From Mansonella perstans (taxonomy: Eukaryota; Nematoda; Chromadorea; Rhabditida; Onchocercidae): DNA of 64,000 bases. The translations under genes and the position numbers were made by a program. The notes under the pieces were generated by a model. It made no database searches. It was not told the DNA's origin and saw nothing but the letters and a program-made list of their open reading frames with translations. This document shows positions 41,601 to 55,140 of this stretch, piece after piece; position 1 is the stretch's first letter; each line of letters begins with the position of its first letter. The stretch is taken from NCBI GenBank assembly GCA_037074765.1, contig JBAMDO010000044.1, positions 186,001 to 250,000 of the forward strand, written 5' to 3'.

Positions 41601-42480
41601 AGATTTTCTAGCCCTCACTACTTTAAATGAAAGAAGTTTTTTTTCTTATTTTATTTGTTTTGTTTTCAGTCGATAAAAATAATTTTTGAATTTTGAAATC
41701 TCTAGCTGTTCCTTGAAATTTGAGAACTTTTCATTTAATAATTTCATTTCATGTGTAAGATGAGAAAACAAATAGACCTATGCGAAAAAGTTCAACAGAA
41801 ATAAATAAAACTAGATTTTCTAATTACTTTTCTATTATTGAATGAGTTCGATAGTTCTTTTTAAAATTTCTTAAACGTGCAGTTTCAATATTCGTTGTAA
41901 TAAAAATTTATAATAATAAGTTGTTTTGAAAATGGAAATGTTTTGACTCGGTTTCCTTTGGATCAATTTCAAAATTAGCGGTGTTTTATAATTCATCATT
42001 TTAACCTGAGAAACTAATTGATTTGAAATTACCGGTGGTTAATTGAGTTAACATCAATGATTTATCCTTTCATTTTTTTTGGTAGATTTTTTTCCTTGGT
42101 AGTGAATAATTTAGCATATTTTATCGTGATTTCGATAAAATTTTTCCAAGCAAATACTTTAAGTTCTTCAGTAGTGAGATAAAAAAAAAATTGGAATAGA
42201 AAAATTGATTGAACAAGTATTAATATTCAAGATTTTAAGTTTGAACAAATACAATTAAAAATAAACAATTACTTTTGTTTTTTCTCTTAACCAACTTACA
42301 GTGTACAAATCGTTAACTCTATTGGAGCGAATTTTGCGTTTTTTTTTCCCCGAATTTTGCGTTTTATATTAATTTTCGTTGTTGAGATTACAGGGTAAAC
42401 TTTTTGCTAAAATAAATATCAAACATACAAAAAGTAAACATAATGTCATTGTTTTAGTCATTTCCTTATCCATTAGAATA

Positions 42481-42497
42481 ATATATATATATATATT
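42481..42497. repeat. (TA)n microsatellite
   Basis: A short uninterrupted TA dinucleotide run in the gene-poor interval. Confidence 0.8.
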
Positions 42498-44500
42498 TCA
42501 GTTATGATTAATAGTTTCTTCACTCCTTTTCTTCTTGCTTCATGGAATTCATCATTATTATATTCATGTATTTTTCCAGTTCTTATAACTTATTTCAGGA
42601 TGATCGTTCTGTTTTTCTGTACGAATCCTTTGTTAGGTCCATAAATAATTATATAATTATCAAATAGCAAGGAAAATATTAGCTGAAATTTAATTTCAAA
42701 AGTTGTGTTGCATAGAGAAATGTTATTTTTTATGAATTGTATCGGAATATAAAATTTATACAGTTTTCGAATAATACTTTAACAATTGTAATCTGCATGC
42801 ATTTCTTTCCTCTAAATTCTAACAATCGGAGTTTCTTTAATGCAAACTAGAAAAGAGAATTTTATTGATTGGGCATTTTCCTAATGGACGAGAATGCTGT
42901 ATCATACTATTGAAATCAAAACTAGTTTTCGATCGTTCATTTTTCCCGTCTCTTCAATGTATGAAATGTCATAGGATTAGCTTATTTCCATTTCATGTAA
43001 ACTTATAACTTCCTTATAGTTCTGTTTTCTCAGTATTTTAATTTGATTCTTTTTTTTACTCTCAAATCTAATAAAATAATTATTGTGTTGTTTATAAGTG
43101 GATAGTGTCATTAGTGAGTGTATTTTATACTAAAAGAAAAAAGATGAAAGAACAATCAGTTTTGGACAAAAAAATATTTTTTTTTAATAAATTTTTTTTC
43201 ATGTCAAGTTAAAATTGGCATTTATATGAGGAATAGTCTACAAAATAATTCAAATTAATCTGAATTTAATAGGTCATTTTGATTAATTAGTTGAGGATAA
43301 GAAAGAAGTGATATCAATTTGAATTTTGAATCATTTAATTTTAAATTAGCTTAAACAAATTGTAACTGATGAAATCACTGGAATTTCATCATTAATTTTC
43401 AAGCAATAAATAGGATGTTGTAAAATGAAGCTAGCCTATTGGGTGCCAATTTATTTATAAATTTTTTAAAATATATTATGGTGAATGAAACTTGTATTTC
43501 GTATTAGACATTTCAAATTTTAAAATACTTTTTTATTGTAAAATTTTTTTCAATCTTTTCTTTGCTTAACGTTCTTTTCTTGATGTTAGAATTACGATCA
43601 GTTATGGTTAGGTTCCATGGTTTCATCTTTATTTGTATTTGTTGTCTTTCATACATCTTATTTTACATCTGAATCTCCATCATACATTGATGGAGATCGT
43701 TTCGTAGCTAATGACTATAGTAGTTAACAGCAGTTTGTTGAAGTAAACAAATCTTAGCTTTCCGTTAGATTCTCTTTTAATCATAAATTTATTTATTTAT
43801 TTCCAACAGCCGATCATTGTTTCCCTGTCTTTTTTAGCAAAATATCGTTAATTAATTTCATCGCATATTGTTTCCTTTTGGTAATGAGATGAAATTACAT
43901 TAAAAATTGTATATTTCCTATCAGTTTTAGTGAAAGCTGTAATTTTAAAAATTATCTTAATTATTCTTTTTATTCTTATTCTTTTTTCATTTTTGCTCTT
44001 TTCGACAATTTTCCTGAAATGGATTAATTACGAAATCTGTCTATTATCCATTTTCGAGGTAAGTTTTCTTCCGCTTGAATTGATTCACCTTTTCATTCTA
44101 ACTCAAAATGCCATCAATCAATTCTTCCAATTCTATATCTTCACTTTTTTCACTTTTTACTATTTGATATTAATTCGAAATCATCGATATAAGCGATTTT
44201 GCTTCTCTTCTGTCAAGTTCTTTTTTCCTTCTATGAACTTTTTGTTTCCTGGTAATCCGATCACGGATTTTGCAACCTGAAATTAATTGCTCTATAGTTT
44301 CTGCATAATTACACCTTCAAACGTTGTAATATTTTCGATTTGTATCGGATCTATCCCAAAAATCTCCCAAATCCAATTCAATAAATTATTTTTCAAAATA
44401 TTGCAATGATTTTTGAATTGTTAGCAATGATAGGATTGTTCCTTCAGCATTTCTCAATACATTCTTGCCAATAGTTTTTCATTAAATACAACTGTCATCA

Positions 44501-44520
44501 TATATATATATATATATATG
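44501..44520. repeat. (AT)n microsatellite upstream of QSOX
   Basis: An uninterrupted AT run about 40 bp upstream of the QSOX ATG, in the presumed promoter or 5' UTR. Confidence 0.8.
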
Positions 44521-44561
44521 CTATTGCAGAATTTAGGATATACATTACTGGAATAATAATA

Positions 44562-47500
44562 ATGATAAAAATGAATGGAAACAATAAATATTCGTGGTTA
44601 TCAGTTATCGTGGTTTTAATATTATTCGTTGAACGGGTAGCGGTTGCTGAAGTTGATATCGATGAGGAACCAGTACCGTCTTCTTTATATGCTCCGAACG
44701 ATCATATAACTATATTAAATAGTGATAATTTTGACAAGAAAATATATAATAAGGTAAATAACTTCATTATGAAATTCCAAGAATGGGAGATTTTTTTTTT
44801 TGAAGTAGAAGATTTACTTTTAAATATTTGTTGATTTGATAAGTAGCTGTAGAAATGAAATGAAGTTGAAACGAAAAAATTCAACGATTTCATCACCTAT
44901 GCACATATATGATTGCGGAAAAGATTATCATACCGAAAAAAACTGGAATCAGTAATATAAGCTATTTTTCGGGTTCAGTTCTCTAATTTATCTATTTAAT
45001 TTCTGTGCAAGCCAATTTTTTAACCGATAATATTATTAACTATTTCATTTCTCGATTATATTATTCTTGGGTGACGGTCGCTAGCGTAAACTGCATGAGA
45101 CATCTCAATTGCGAATCTTTGAAATAATAATTGAAATGCATAGTTTATATTTTAGGATCAAGCCTTTTTCGTGGAGTTTTTCTCGAGTTGGTGTGGTTCT
45201 TGTATTGGATATGCTGAAACATACAAACTGCTTGCTAAGTAAGTGGAAATTTGTTGAGCTTTTCGCTTTATGAAATGAAATACTAGTTTGGAGAAATGAG
45301 ACGAAAGGACGAAAGTAGGAAGGAGAGAAAGAGAAGTAGAGGAATTTTTTTAGATTTTTTTTCTTTGAATTAATAAAATTAAGTTGAGTTATTTGTCTAA
45401 TAAAACGATTTAAAAGAATTTAATCTCTTTTATTTGAAAATATGGTAAATATTCTGCGCTTTCCTAACATTTTTCCTTTCTCTCTAGTTACCAAACAGAT
45501 AATTCATTGAATCTTGCTTAGATTATAAGCTAGAATCATTTGCGACTTCAAAAACAAGCAAGTTATCGTTTTAATCCTAAATAACTCCTGAAGTGATCAA
45601 GTGTTTCATCGATTTGTGAGTTGTATATAAGACTGTAGACTCAAATAATAAATTCTCGGAACTCGGACTGTAAGCCATGTTAGAGACGGCCTAACTCTTT
45701 ATCTGATTGTTGTTTTTTCCACTTGTTTGTAAGAAATTCTCACCTTTACTTATCTTTACGCTTTGGATCGACTGAAGGATCAGATTTTAATGGCCCACAT
45801 AAAAAGCGATTTTACCGTTATCATAATAAAATAGGAAATTAGTAATATGATGAGGTGGGAATTTCCTACAAAGACAGCTACTGGTTTTGCAGACAGCTGC
45901 TACAATGGAAGCCTATTGTTCGAATTGCAGCCGTGGATTGTGCTGATGATCAAAATTTAAAACTTTGTCGAGAGCATAATATTGACGCCTTTCCAACTAT
46001 CAAAGTAATAATTCTTCCTTTAATTGCTTTGAAAATTCATCAGATTTAAATTGAAATCAATTATCTTCTTTGCTCATTTCCTTCTATCACACTTATTTCG
46101 TTCTTGCTGTAGTTTGTTCAAATTTTATTTGAATAATATTTTCAAAATTTTTTAATTCTAATTGATGTGTATGTGAAGTGAAGTTAGAAGTTTTTCCGCA
46201 TAGGTTTTCAAAATATATTGCCTGAAACATTTGAACTTTGCACTTCAATAGTTTCAATGTTATTATGACAAACACAACCATATCTAATCCATTTTTGCAC
46301 GAAAAGCCTGTTTGCTTACTTCTTCTTTATGCCATTATTATTAATTATATGCACCATTTTTCACGGTGATTACTCTCTTACCTCTAAACGATGCGTAATG
46401 TCTATAATTGCTGAAAAGGTAAATTTAAGAAAATTTCACATAGATTTAAGAAAATTTTACTTCCTGCCGTTATTCCGAAATGTTTGGTAAATCTTGGAAA
46501 TGTGTATTTATGGTCTGATCTTATCAGCTGTAGCATATTATTATTTTTACATTTGGAAAATTTCGATCTCTTTCCAGTACTTCAAATATATGTCAAAGAG
46601 TGCATATGATGGTGTACAATACAGAGGTAATAAGCATAACTTAAATGAGGTAGCGTTGGATATTGCCGAATTGGTATATAATGATTGGATACATCGAAGA
46701 CCTGCAGAATGGCCAGATTTTCAGACTAGCGATAAGTATGTCTTGCTATTTCACCATCTTTATGCTTAAATCCAAAGATAAGTGCCTTATTCGTGATAAA
46801 AATGCTATTCCTAAGGCACACTTTAGTTTTGTTATTTGTATTATTTAAGTTCAAATTAGCAAATTTTAAGTATTATTTTGATCAGCCATAGAAGATATTA
46901 ATTGAAGATATAAACTAATTTCTTGAATTTATTTTAAAATCATTTAAATTGTTTTTTTAATTTGTGGAATGTATTGTAATAAATTATAATTTTTCAGTTA
47001 TACCAGACTTGACGATATTTTACACAAAATGCCGCCTGTTACTTCGTTGTTAGCTTTGATCATTGAAGACAATCCTTCAAGGGCAGCTTGGGCGGTAAGG
47101 AAGGCTTTTTAAATTTCGTATTTTATAGTTCTCTTTAGTGGTTGATTAACGAATGGTACGGTATGAAATGCTTTTCAAATAGTGTTCAGGCTATTGGAAG
47201 GTTTTTCACTTCTTTTTTATATTACATTTATGTCGGTGAATCACTGAGAAATGTTGAATTAGATGTGTCGATCGATTGAACAACGTTTCAGTGTTTGCTT
47301 TCACAAGTTTTTTTTGCCTATTTGTTGTTATTTAAGGTGGATAATACTATTTTGTTTTTTCTCATTAGTGTGTATTTTTATGCAGGAAATGATCGCATTT
47401 GCAAACGATAAACGTGTTTACGTGGCACAGATACAACGTAATAATCCAATAGCGCAACAATTTGGTATTACAGCAACATCAGGAAAATCGAATTTGTTTC

Positions 47501-50500
47501 TTTTAAAGAAGGATCAACCAACTCCTTTCGATATGTCTCTGTAAACCTGCTTTACTTTTGCTCCAGATCATAAATAATTTTTCGAGAAAATTAGGCTGTT
47601 AAAAATTTATAGTTTACTCAAAAAACTGCGAGCTACGAGAAAATTTTAAACTGGCATCGTATGATTGTGCTACTCATTGCTGTTGTTCAATATTGTGTCA
47701 TATAATTTGATAGGAAAGATATTGTATTTTAGAAAATTTGATATTGTTTTTTTCAGGAAACATGATACTTGGCTTGAGATGCAAAATAAAATTAATGAAC
47801 ATCTGGCACAAATTTCTATTACAGATGAACCTAAACCACATCAGGTATCTTTTCCAATTCTTAACGTTTTTTCTTTTTAATTTGTCGATCACTTCTAAAT
47901 TGTTGCAAATAATCGTCTACCGCTGGCCGATCATTGCATATACTGTAATTACTTTTTATTGTGATTGATAACGTATGCGTGAAATAATTTCCAGCTGTGT
48001 CAGATTTTAAATCTCACATTAAGTTTGTTAATAATATTTGCCATATGAACCCAGTTGCTTTTTTTAAGTAACAAGAAACTTTTGAAAACCAATACAGTAT
48101 TTCATCTATATTAGATATTTTTAAGCGTAAATTGTTCTCCACGAAACAGTTGAATATAATGAGGTATTGAAATTCTTCAAATAAAGATAGGGACCTTTGA
48201 AATTATTGAAATTGAGATTTAAATTTTTATTAATTTAGGATGAACAAACGGATGAAAAGACACTCGATGATACAAAGTCACTGGTCACTTGGAATCAATT
48301 TGAAGTGCGTTTCTTTATATCGTTTTGTTGCAGAGTTAACTGGTTAGTTCTCGAAATGTATTTTACAATATGAGATATTTTTAAGGTGCAAATGATGGAT
48401 ATCATAACCGCGCTTCGTTATATGTTAATGACGGAAATACCGAGGAAGTCTCGGATCACTGATGAGAAGCTTGCGGCATTGAAGTTATGGGTTCATGCGA
48501 TGAAAAAGGTGATTTGTCAGTTTATATTAATTTAGTGACCTATTTTATTGGCGCTGTGATATATTTTTGTTCTTTTTTTCGCAGTACCGACAGATTAATT
48601 GCAGTTGATCAAATTTAGTTGCAACTGATAATTAAAAAGGAGCATTCCTTTATTTAATGTATTTGGCAGTATTTTGTTCTTAAGTCTTCAAAAGAGATCA
48701 GGCTTCTAAATAAAATTTCAACATTTTAGTATATACCGGGAACAATTCCTATGCGAAAATTATTGTATAGGTTGGATCACTGGCTTAAAAATGTAGCAAC
48801 TGAACTCACCTCTGAACAGTGGATACATCAAGTGAAAGCTATTCAGGTAATTAATTCTTGTATAGCATATATATATATATATATGTATATATAATATATA
48901 TATATAGCGATGTTGTTTTTATATCATTATATTCGATAGGATGTTAAGGAACTGTCACTTAAGCGGTACATCTTCACCATAATAATTTCTGATGCTTTTC
49001 TCTTTATATTTCTCTTAATATTGACAGCTTATCTACCGTTACAAGATATCATTAATCATTTTTATTCATCTCTGTAATATTACCATGTATTTTTTTTTTG
49101 CGTGATTAAACACAAATAAATCCGATATTTATGTATCCAAAATTTGATGATTTAAAAACCAGTTATGTACTGGATATATAAAATAGGAATAAAACGATTT
49201 TCTCCTCTCTTGCTGTTAACCAACTGGGATAGTACATATTTCTAATTAACTTTCCTTTCTGAAACTATCTCAGCGTCTTTCAGGAGCAGTTAGGTCAAGC
49301 ACTTCCAAGCACAGCCAGTTACAGCGCTTGTCGTGGATCAAAATCTCATTATCGAGGATTTCCTTGTGGAATATGGACTATAATACATGCGATGAGTGTT
49401 CAGGCATATAAAATTGAGAAAGATAGTAAGTTTGTCATTGGTTAATGGTCAGGTCAGGAAGTTTAGAATGTTTATGCTCATTACATGTATTATTCAGTAG
49501 GCAAAATTAGTATTCTTTTTCTTTTTTAAAATGTTAAAAGCGAAAAGAACAGAAATATATGAGAAAATGGAAAGAAGAAAATTTGATTTCTCTCAGGTTC
49601 TAAAATAGTAAAAAAATATTATTACATTCATGGTATTATTAAGATCTCCTAGGAATGGAATTACTAACTGTTTAATACTTTTAAAACTTTAGTAGCACCG
49701 ATAATAGCGTTGCTTTTTCGAGGGAGAATCACAGGAAGTGGTTTTGCATTCAGGGTTTTTTTTTTTGTTTTGCTAATTAGCGCAAATGGAAATTATGGCT
49801 GATATTTTTCAAATAGAAAGTGGTGGTTATTTAGAAAGAGCAAAAAAGCAGGTAGATCATTTAGCTGCTGGGATTGTCCTTTGGCAAATAATTGTTATCT
49901 TTTAACAAAAATATGACATTGCTTATAGACCCGAATTTCAATGCTAATAATGATCTAATTGAACCATTCCATCAATTTATATGGCATTTCTTTGGTTGCC
50001 TCGAGTGCGCGACTCATTTTCATGAGGGAATTTTGAAGCGAAATATGACTGCTGTTGTCTCGCCGGGTAAGTAACTTTAGAATGTAAATACGCTTGATAT
50101 ACTACTTGAATATACTCAATATATTATGTTAAGTCAAGGATTTCACATCGATTAAGAGATATTTTTTTACCTAATAATAGTCAAGCAATAGATTTTTCTT
50201 TATTATATGTTCATTAATATGACAAATTTTGTTTTGCAATCGTGGTTTACATAGCTAACGTTAAAAATTATCAGTTTTTTAGATGAATTTTGTACAGCTG
50301 GTGAGCAGTATACGAGGTGGCGGGTTATATTGCCACTATTGACTTTATTTTTCTGACTTATTTGGTGAATTTGTCTCAGTGTTGTATAAAGTATAAGTGA
50401 GTGACGGAGTATTAATATGTTTAGCAGATGGCGTAATGTGGTTGTGGATGGCACATAATATCGTTAGTAAATATATTGCTAGCAAAGCGTCAGAAGATCC

Positions 50501-51968
50501 GGCCTTCCCGAAACAACAATTTCCACCGGCTTCGTTATGTCCAAAGTGCAGGAAACAAGATGAACAATTTGATGAAGCAGCTGTATTGGATTTCATGATC
50601 AAATATTATAGTAACTTTAAGATCGATGGTCTTAAAGTAAGTCGGATTTCATTTTTTTTTTTTGATGATTAGTAGGATTTTGAGTGGGGCTGTACTGTCA
50701 CTAAGTTTTTTTTTTCTTTTCGAAAGATAGATACTTTCCATATGCTTCATGAATTTCAAATGTTATTGAGTTGTGCTCGGAGTTTTTTAAGTCTGCAAAC
50801 TGTTGAACTACTTTCAGTCCGTTCCTGGTTACAAAGTGAGTGATTTTGAAGGTGGTAAAATGGTAGCTGTTGAAACGAAGCGTTTGAATCCAAAATTCAA
50901 AATTGGTGCATTCAATGTTGACGCAATGGAAGAAGGTGATCGGAAACTAACGAATGAGTTTAATGACATGCCGGAATGGGGATTTGTTGGTAATGGAGCT
51001 TATGGTGTTATGGCAGAAGTTTCATTGACTGAGATTAAGATTATAAATAAGAAAAGAGAACTTTTTTTTTATTTTACACTTTTTATATTTACACTTTTAA
51101 ATATTTATTATTAAAATGATGAATCATCACCAAACATTTGATCAGTTAAAATAGTGCTTAATCGATCAATAAAAAAAATTTACACTTTTAAACATCTATT
51201 ATTAAAATGTCAGTTAAAATAGTGCTTAATCGACTAAGATGACAAGCCATGCACAGGTGTCATAAAAGAGATTTCTGTGATATCGGGCCTCTGAATCAAT
51301 TTATTGATTGAAATTAGGTACTGAATCTTACATAGATAGCCTTGGTATATTGTTTTTCGAAACGTTTCTCTTACCAACAAACAGATGACATATTTTCTTT
51401 TTGGCATACTTGGAGCTTATGATGTATTTTCACAGCTTATGATGAGATATGTATCTTGTGTAGCTGTTACTGTAGTTTCTCATGGCAGAGTATTCAAGTC
51501 GGATGTCACGAAAGATGATTTGGGCTTTGAAGACTGTGTGATAATGCCGTTAGTATCGAGGATTCAGTCTTGCCCGATATTCCATTCACGTAGATATAAC
51601 GTTTCTACTCTGTGGTTGTTGCATCTTTTTATAGTTAGTACTTACATAATGGGTGAAATATGAAAATGGGTTTAATAAAAAAAAAAAAAAACGAATAATT
51701 TTATTACTTTGTTACTCTTCTCTCATCTAAAATGGTCACATGCATAGCAGCGCTTTGTGGCACGCAATCAGCAGGCGTTTTTGAAATTATCATATGTTCC
51801 ATTTTTTTTGTAGGCTCTAGGTATCGTGGTGGATTATCAGTGAAACGATCATTTTCCGTATTATGGCTGTCGGTTATCGCTGTGGTGGTTCTTTTCATCT
51901 ATATGAAATACCGGCGAAATCGTTTTAAAATCTGGAAGACTTTTTATTCTAACGACTACAAGCTGTGA
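44562..51968 (+). CDS. Quiescin sulfhydryl oxidase (QSOX), membrane-anchored, 15 exons, 669 aa
   Basis: QSOX is an FAD enzyme of the secretory pathway that oxidises thiols to disulfides and reduces O2 to H2O2. All 15 exons join in phase: 44,562-44,753; 45,156-45,238; 45,893-46,004; 46,578-46,735; 46,998-47,094; 47,386-47,540; 47,757-47,844; 48,239-48,304; 48,386-48,508; 48,730-48,846; 49,284-49,425; 49,929-50,066; 50,425-50,636; 50,818-50,989; 51,814-51,968. The order is signal peptide (WLSVIVVLILFVERVAVA), thioredoxin domain (VEFFSSWCGSCIGYAETY; AAVDCADD), second thioredoxin-like region, helical domain, Erv/ALR domain (RGFPCGIW, FFGCLECATHF, WLWMAHNIV), a C-terminal CPKC, then a membrane span (VLWLSVIAVVVLFIYM) and a basic tail. 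The thioredoxin site is CGSC, where vertebrate QSOX has CGHC. A second in-frame ATG lies at 44,571. Confidence 0.96.
48868..48906. repeat. (TA)n microsatellite in QSOX intron
   Basis: An interrupted TA dinucleotide tract directly after the donor of QSOX exon 10. Confidence 0.85.
51089..51236. repeat. Imperfect tandem duplication in last QSOX intron
   Basis: Two copies start with TTACACTTTTAAA and end with GTTAAAATAGTGCTTAATCG (first copy about 51,089-51,168, second about 51,179-51,236). The second copy lacks roughly 20 bp present in the first. The sequence is intronic, with no coding signal. Confidence 0.8.
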
Positions 51969-52798
51969 TTTTTCAATTCGATTCAGTGCCTTTAGTATTT
52001 TCGTCAAGCATGTCGGAGCAGTGAGAAGTGACAGCCTTCGATGGAGGTTGGGGGCAAGGATAGCTCCATTACAAATGTGAAATGAACTTTTAGCTGGTAT
52101 CTCGTATACCATAGTTTAGTATTTATTATGTCAGATTTATTGCTGGGCAATTTTTAGACCGTAAAAATTTTGCTCCATCTGTAATATGTGGCCAGTTCAG
52201 AATTGATCTAGTGTTTAGAGTTTAAACCCAGGAAGACAAGATTTTGTGACCTTACAAAATGATATGCTTCATTGCTTATTCCATCTCCAGAAGAAAAAAG
52301 ATTTATTGAAATTTGGATACCAGTAGCACTGATATTACCCATACATTCAGTGTGGAATATTTGATGATGGTATTATAACTCATTCCGAAATATAGGCTTT
52401 AATTTTTACCTTTATTTATCCCATTGTGTAAGTAATCAATGAAAGCAAGAAAGCGGTAGGACATGTCATTCTGCAGAGCAAAAATAAAAATTTTTTTCCT
52501 GATTTTGGTAACAACAACATTAGGCACTGATTCGAACTGATAACAGCGCAGAAACAATCTTTCGGCATTTCCTGTTTTCTTTTTTTTTTGTCTTCCAGAA
52601 TTTCCCAGAAATTTCCCTTGTTTTCATTTTATCTCTTTTATAGAATTTTAATATTTCTTGAGAAAGGTTTTTTTTTCGTTTGCGCATGCCATTTTTATCA
52701 TTGGTTTTTAAGTTTCAAGCATATTTAGTGGGTTCGTTTAGTTTTAATTTCTTCATTTCTTTTTTCATTTTTTTTTCCGTTAATTCTTACAAATTTCT
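51955..52798 (+). repeat. Left arm of ~840-bp inverted repeat (includes QSOX stop codon and 3' UTR)
   Basis: From the last QSOX codons onward this sequence reappears in reverse complement at about 55,141-55,983. By eye the core (about 52,018-52,782) shows no difference I could find. Mismatches and an indel appear only near the outer edge (around 51,990-52,013), and the similarity ends after CCGTTA at about 52,785. No transposase, terminal motif or target-site duplication is evident. Confidence 0.93.
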
Positions 52799-52952
52799 TC
52801 CATTCTTCCAGTTCTTAACTACTGTTTTATGGTTTCAAGCGATTACCGACCATAAGGTCAATAATTTTTAATTTGTTTGGACAAAAATGGCGCAAATATC
52901 ATTTAGCCATGAAACAGCAATTGAATTTTGATGATGAGATTTGTTCTCAGCT

Positions 52953-53068
52953 CTCAGTAGGCTTCATTTTTGAGGGGGTTAAAATTATCATTTTAACACT
53001 TCATATTTCCCCTCTCTGAAGCTCTTCTTCTGGTGTAATCTTTTCTTCAAAAATAAAGCCTACTGAGA
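52953..53068. repeat. Small nested hairpin element
   Basis: CTCAGTAGGCTTCATTTTTG at the left end pairs with a near-complement ending GCCTACTGAG at the right (two mismatches in about 22). Inside it GTTAAAAT-TATC-ATTTTAAC is a perfect small stem-loop. No target-site duplication is seen. Confidence 0.75.
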
Positions 53069-53674
53069 AATTATTGCACATTGCGCTTGCAGCCGATCCT
53101 TAACGGGTAATCCGCCAGCACAGATGTTGCAAGACACTCGCATCTCACATCACGTACGCTTACCGTATTATTGCATGCAGAAAAAAGTTTTCTTAAATTA
53201 CTGGAGCCTTTTTCTTGATTCTAGTTTAATCTTCCACAGCTAAGTTCCAAATTTTTAATGGCTCATTTCAGAACATCGCCAGTTTTTAAATAATTTGAAA
53301 AAATGAATTATGTGAAAGGAAAATAATGATAAATTTTTGAGATTAGAGCCTGAGGAATTGATTTCTCGGTCCGTCCGAAATATTTGACCATACTTAAGCA
53401 GCAAAAGCATTCTGTTCTCATTTCTTATCCAAAGCCTTCTTCATGACTCAGTGATGACATCATGTCAACCTGAACTGTTATCAGTGTGAATAAAAAGTAG
53501 GAGCAGCAATCACAAGAGGTAAATTAAACATATTTGATATTGTAAGTAGCTTTTCAGGAAATTCTCAATATACACAATTTTGGCATATGTTTGCCAGCAT
53601 CATCATCAAGAAAACTGGATCTAACCAGGTCAACCCTGTAAAAAAAAGAAAAAAGTTTTTAAATTTCTGCAATA

Positions 53675-53735
53675 ATGCTAATCACAAAGAGTATGGTGCT
53701 AATCACATGCTAATCAATGCTAATCACAAAGAGTA
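53675..53735. repeat. Short tandem repeat
   Basis: The unit AATGCTAATCACAAAGAGTA occurs at both ends of the tract, with partial GCTAATCACATGCTAATC copies between. Confidence 0.8.
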
Positions 53736-55140
53736 CTTTCACTTTTGCATTGCATTTTATGCAAAAAAAAAGCCAGAGCTTCTTGCAGCAATTAACAATA
53801 ATTTAAAAAGACCTGAATAATAGCTGAAATGAGTAAACTTCATTTTATTTTTTGCATAAAATGCAAAGCGAAAGAACCCACTACAAAGTAATTGTGGAAT
53901 CCAAAAATAAATTGAAGAGAGTTCCATCCCACATTCACGGAAATGAACAACAGTTTCAATGAGCTCTCAATATATAACAAAAATGTAAGGCAAAGTTGAA
54001 TTCCAACACATATTCCTTGATAATGCTGAAAAATGCGCCATAAAAATTTTATTTTCTTTTAAATTAATAAAATCATGCTTAATTCGTTAATTTTAGATGT
54101 GCTAAGTAAGCTGCCGCCGAAGAAACAGCGTGCACGGTGAAAAGGGAAAACAGTTGAGGTGCAAAGGTACATATGATAATGAAAGTAAACTAAGTAATGA
54201 GATAAAAAAAAAAAAACACATGGAAGTATGTAAAATAATAATGGGAAATTATGAATAATTTAGAAAGTTTTCAGCAATGCCGAAGCACATAGATGAATCG
54301 TGAATTCACGATAAGAGCTGAAGAAATGAACTATGCTTGTTTCTAAAAATAATCACAACCTTTTGGGAAAAAAACAAAATCATCAACACCATCATCACCA
54401 CATTGCAATTTAATGAATACACGTTAAATAAACTTAATAAAATCTTAAAATACTCCAGACTTCGAATTACTCGACTGTTAATTGTTCATACCACAAAAAC
54501 AAATACTGCTGCTATTTCAGGCAACTAATCCTATCGTAATATTAGGAGCAAATCCATACTGCTGTTGACATAAAATTTCCAGCGGCTGTAAATCTTTTTT
54601 TTTTTTTTAGAGCAATTTAATCATACCTTTAAATATATTTAAGTCCCTAACTTGCAAATCAAAAAACTGAAATGACAGGAAATGAAATTTGACAATGGCT
54701 AATAAATTTTGGAGGTAAAAACAGCTAAGGCAAATTCATCAGTGGCATAGGAACCCATGAAGTATGATTTCCACGTACGATACCAGATACCAGAAATCCT
54801 AAAAAGCTATCAGGTCATCTTGCAATAGCAATATTACACATAATATTGATAATTAAGCATAAAAAACTTCAAGCAATAATGCAAAGTACATACTGAATGA
54901 TTAATTTCTTCCAACAATAAAATTTACAACGCGAATCTCAGCATTAGTTGCGATGAACTCGAAAACCATAGGATACCTATACTTTGATTTTTCATCGTTA
55001 ATTTCCAATCACACTTGACATTTGAAGCAATTTGATTTTTCTCTGTTATGCAATTCACGTTAGGGCACGCAAAAACAAATTTGAAAGGTCAAATTCCATT
55101 TTGACAAAGTGAATGTTACTTTAAATGGGATGGTGGACTG

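Larger units (their letters stand above)
38478..44561. other. Gene-poor interval
   Basis: No convincing gene was seen on either strand. An AATAAA near 38,843 is a plausible poly(A) signal for the XPG locus. The interval holds several AT dinucleotide runs and homopolymers. A 77-bp open segment flanked by splice-like signals lies at about 40,507-40,583 (treated as a finding). It ends just upstream of the QSOX gene and may carry its promoter. Confidence 0.5.
52799..55140. other. Loop (spacer) of the large inverted repeat
   Basis: This is about 2.3 kb of AT-rich, non-coding-looking sequence between the two arms. It holds the small hairpin at 52,953-53,068, a tandem at 53,675-53,735 and homopolymer runs. 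No gene was recognised; the open segment near 53.6-53.8 kb is low-complexity. Confidence 0.55.

Noticed and set aside
43930..44280. 116-codon plus-strand open segment before QSOX
   Set aside because: Very F/I/L-rich from AT-rich sequence, no signal peptide plus domain pattern, and no match to a known family.
53587..53820. 78-codon open segment in the inverted-repeat loop
   Set aside because: Low-complexity and built partly from a short tandem repeat; no splice context or homology.
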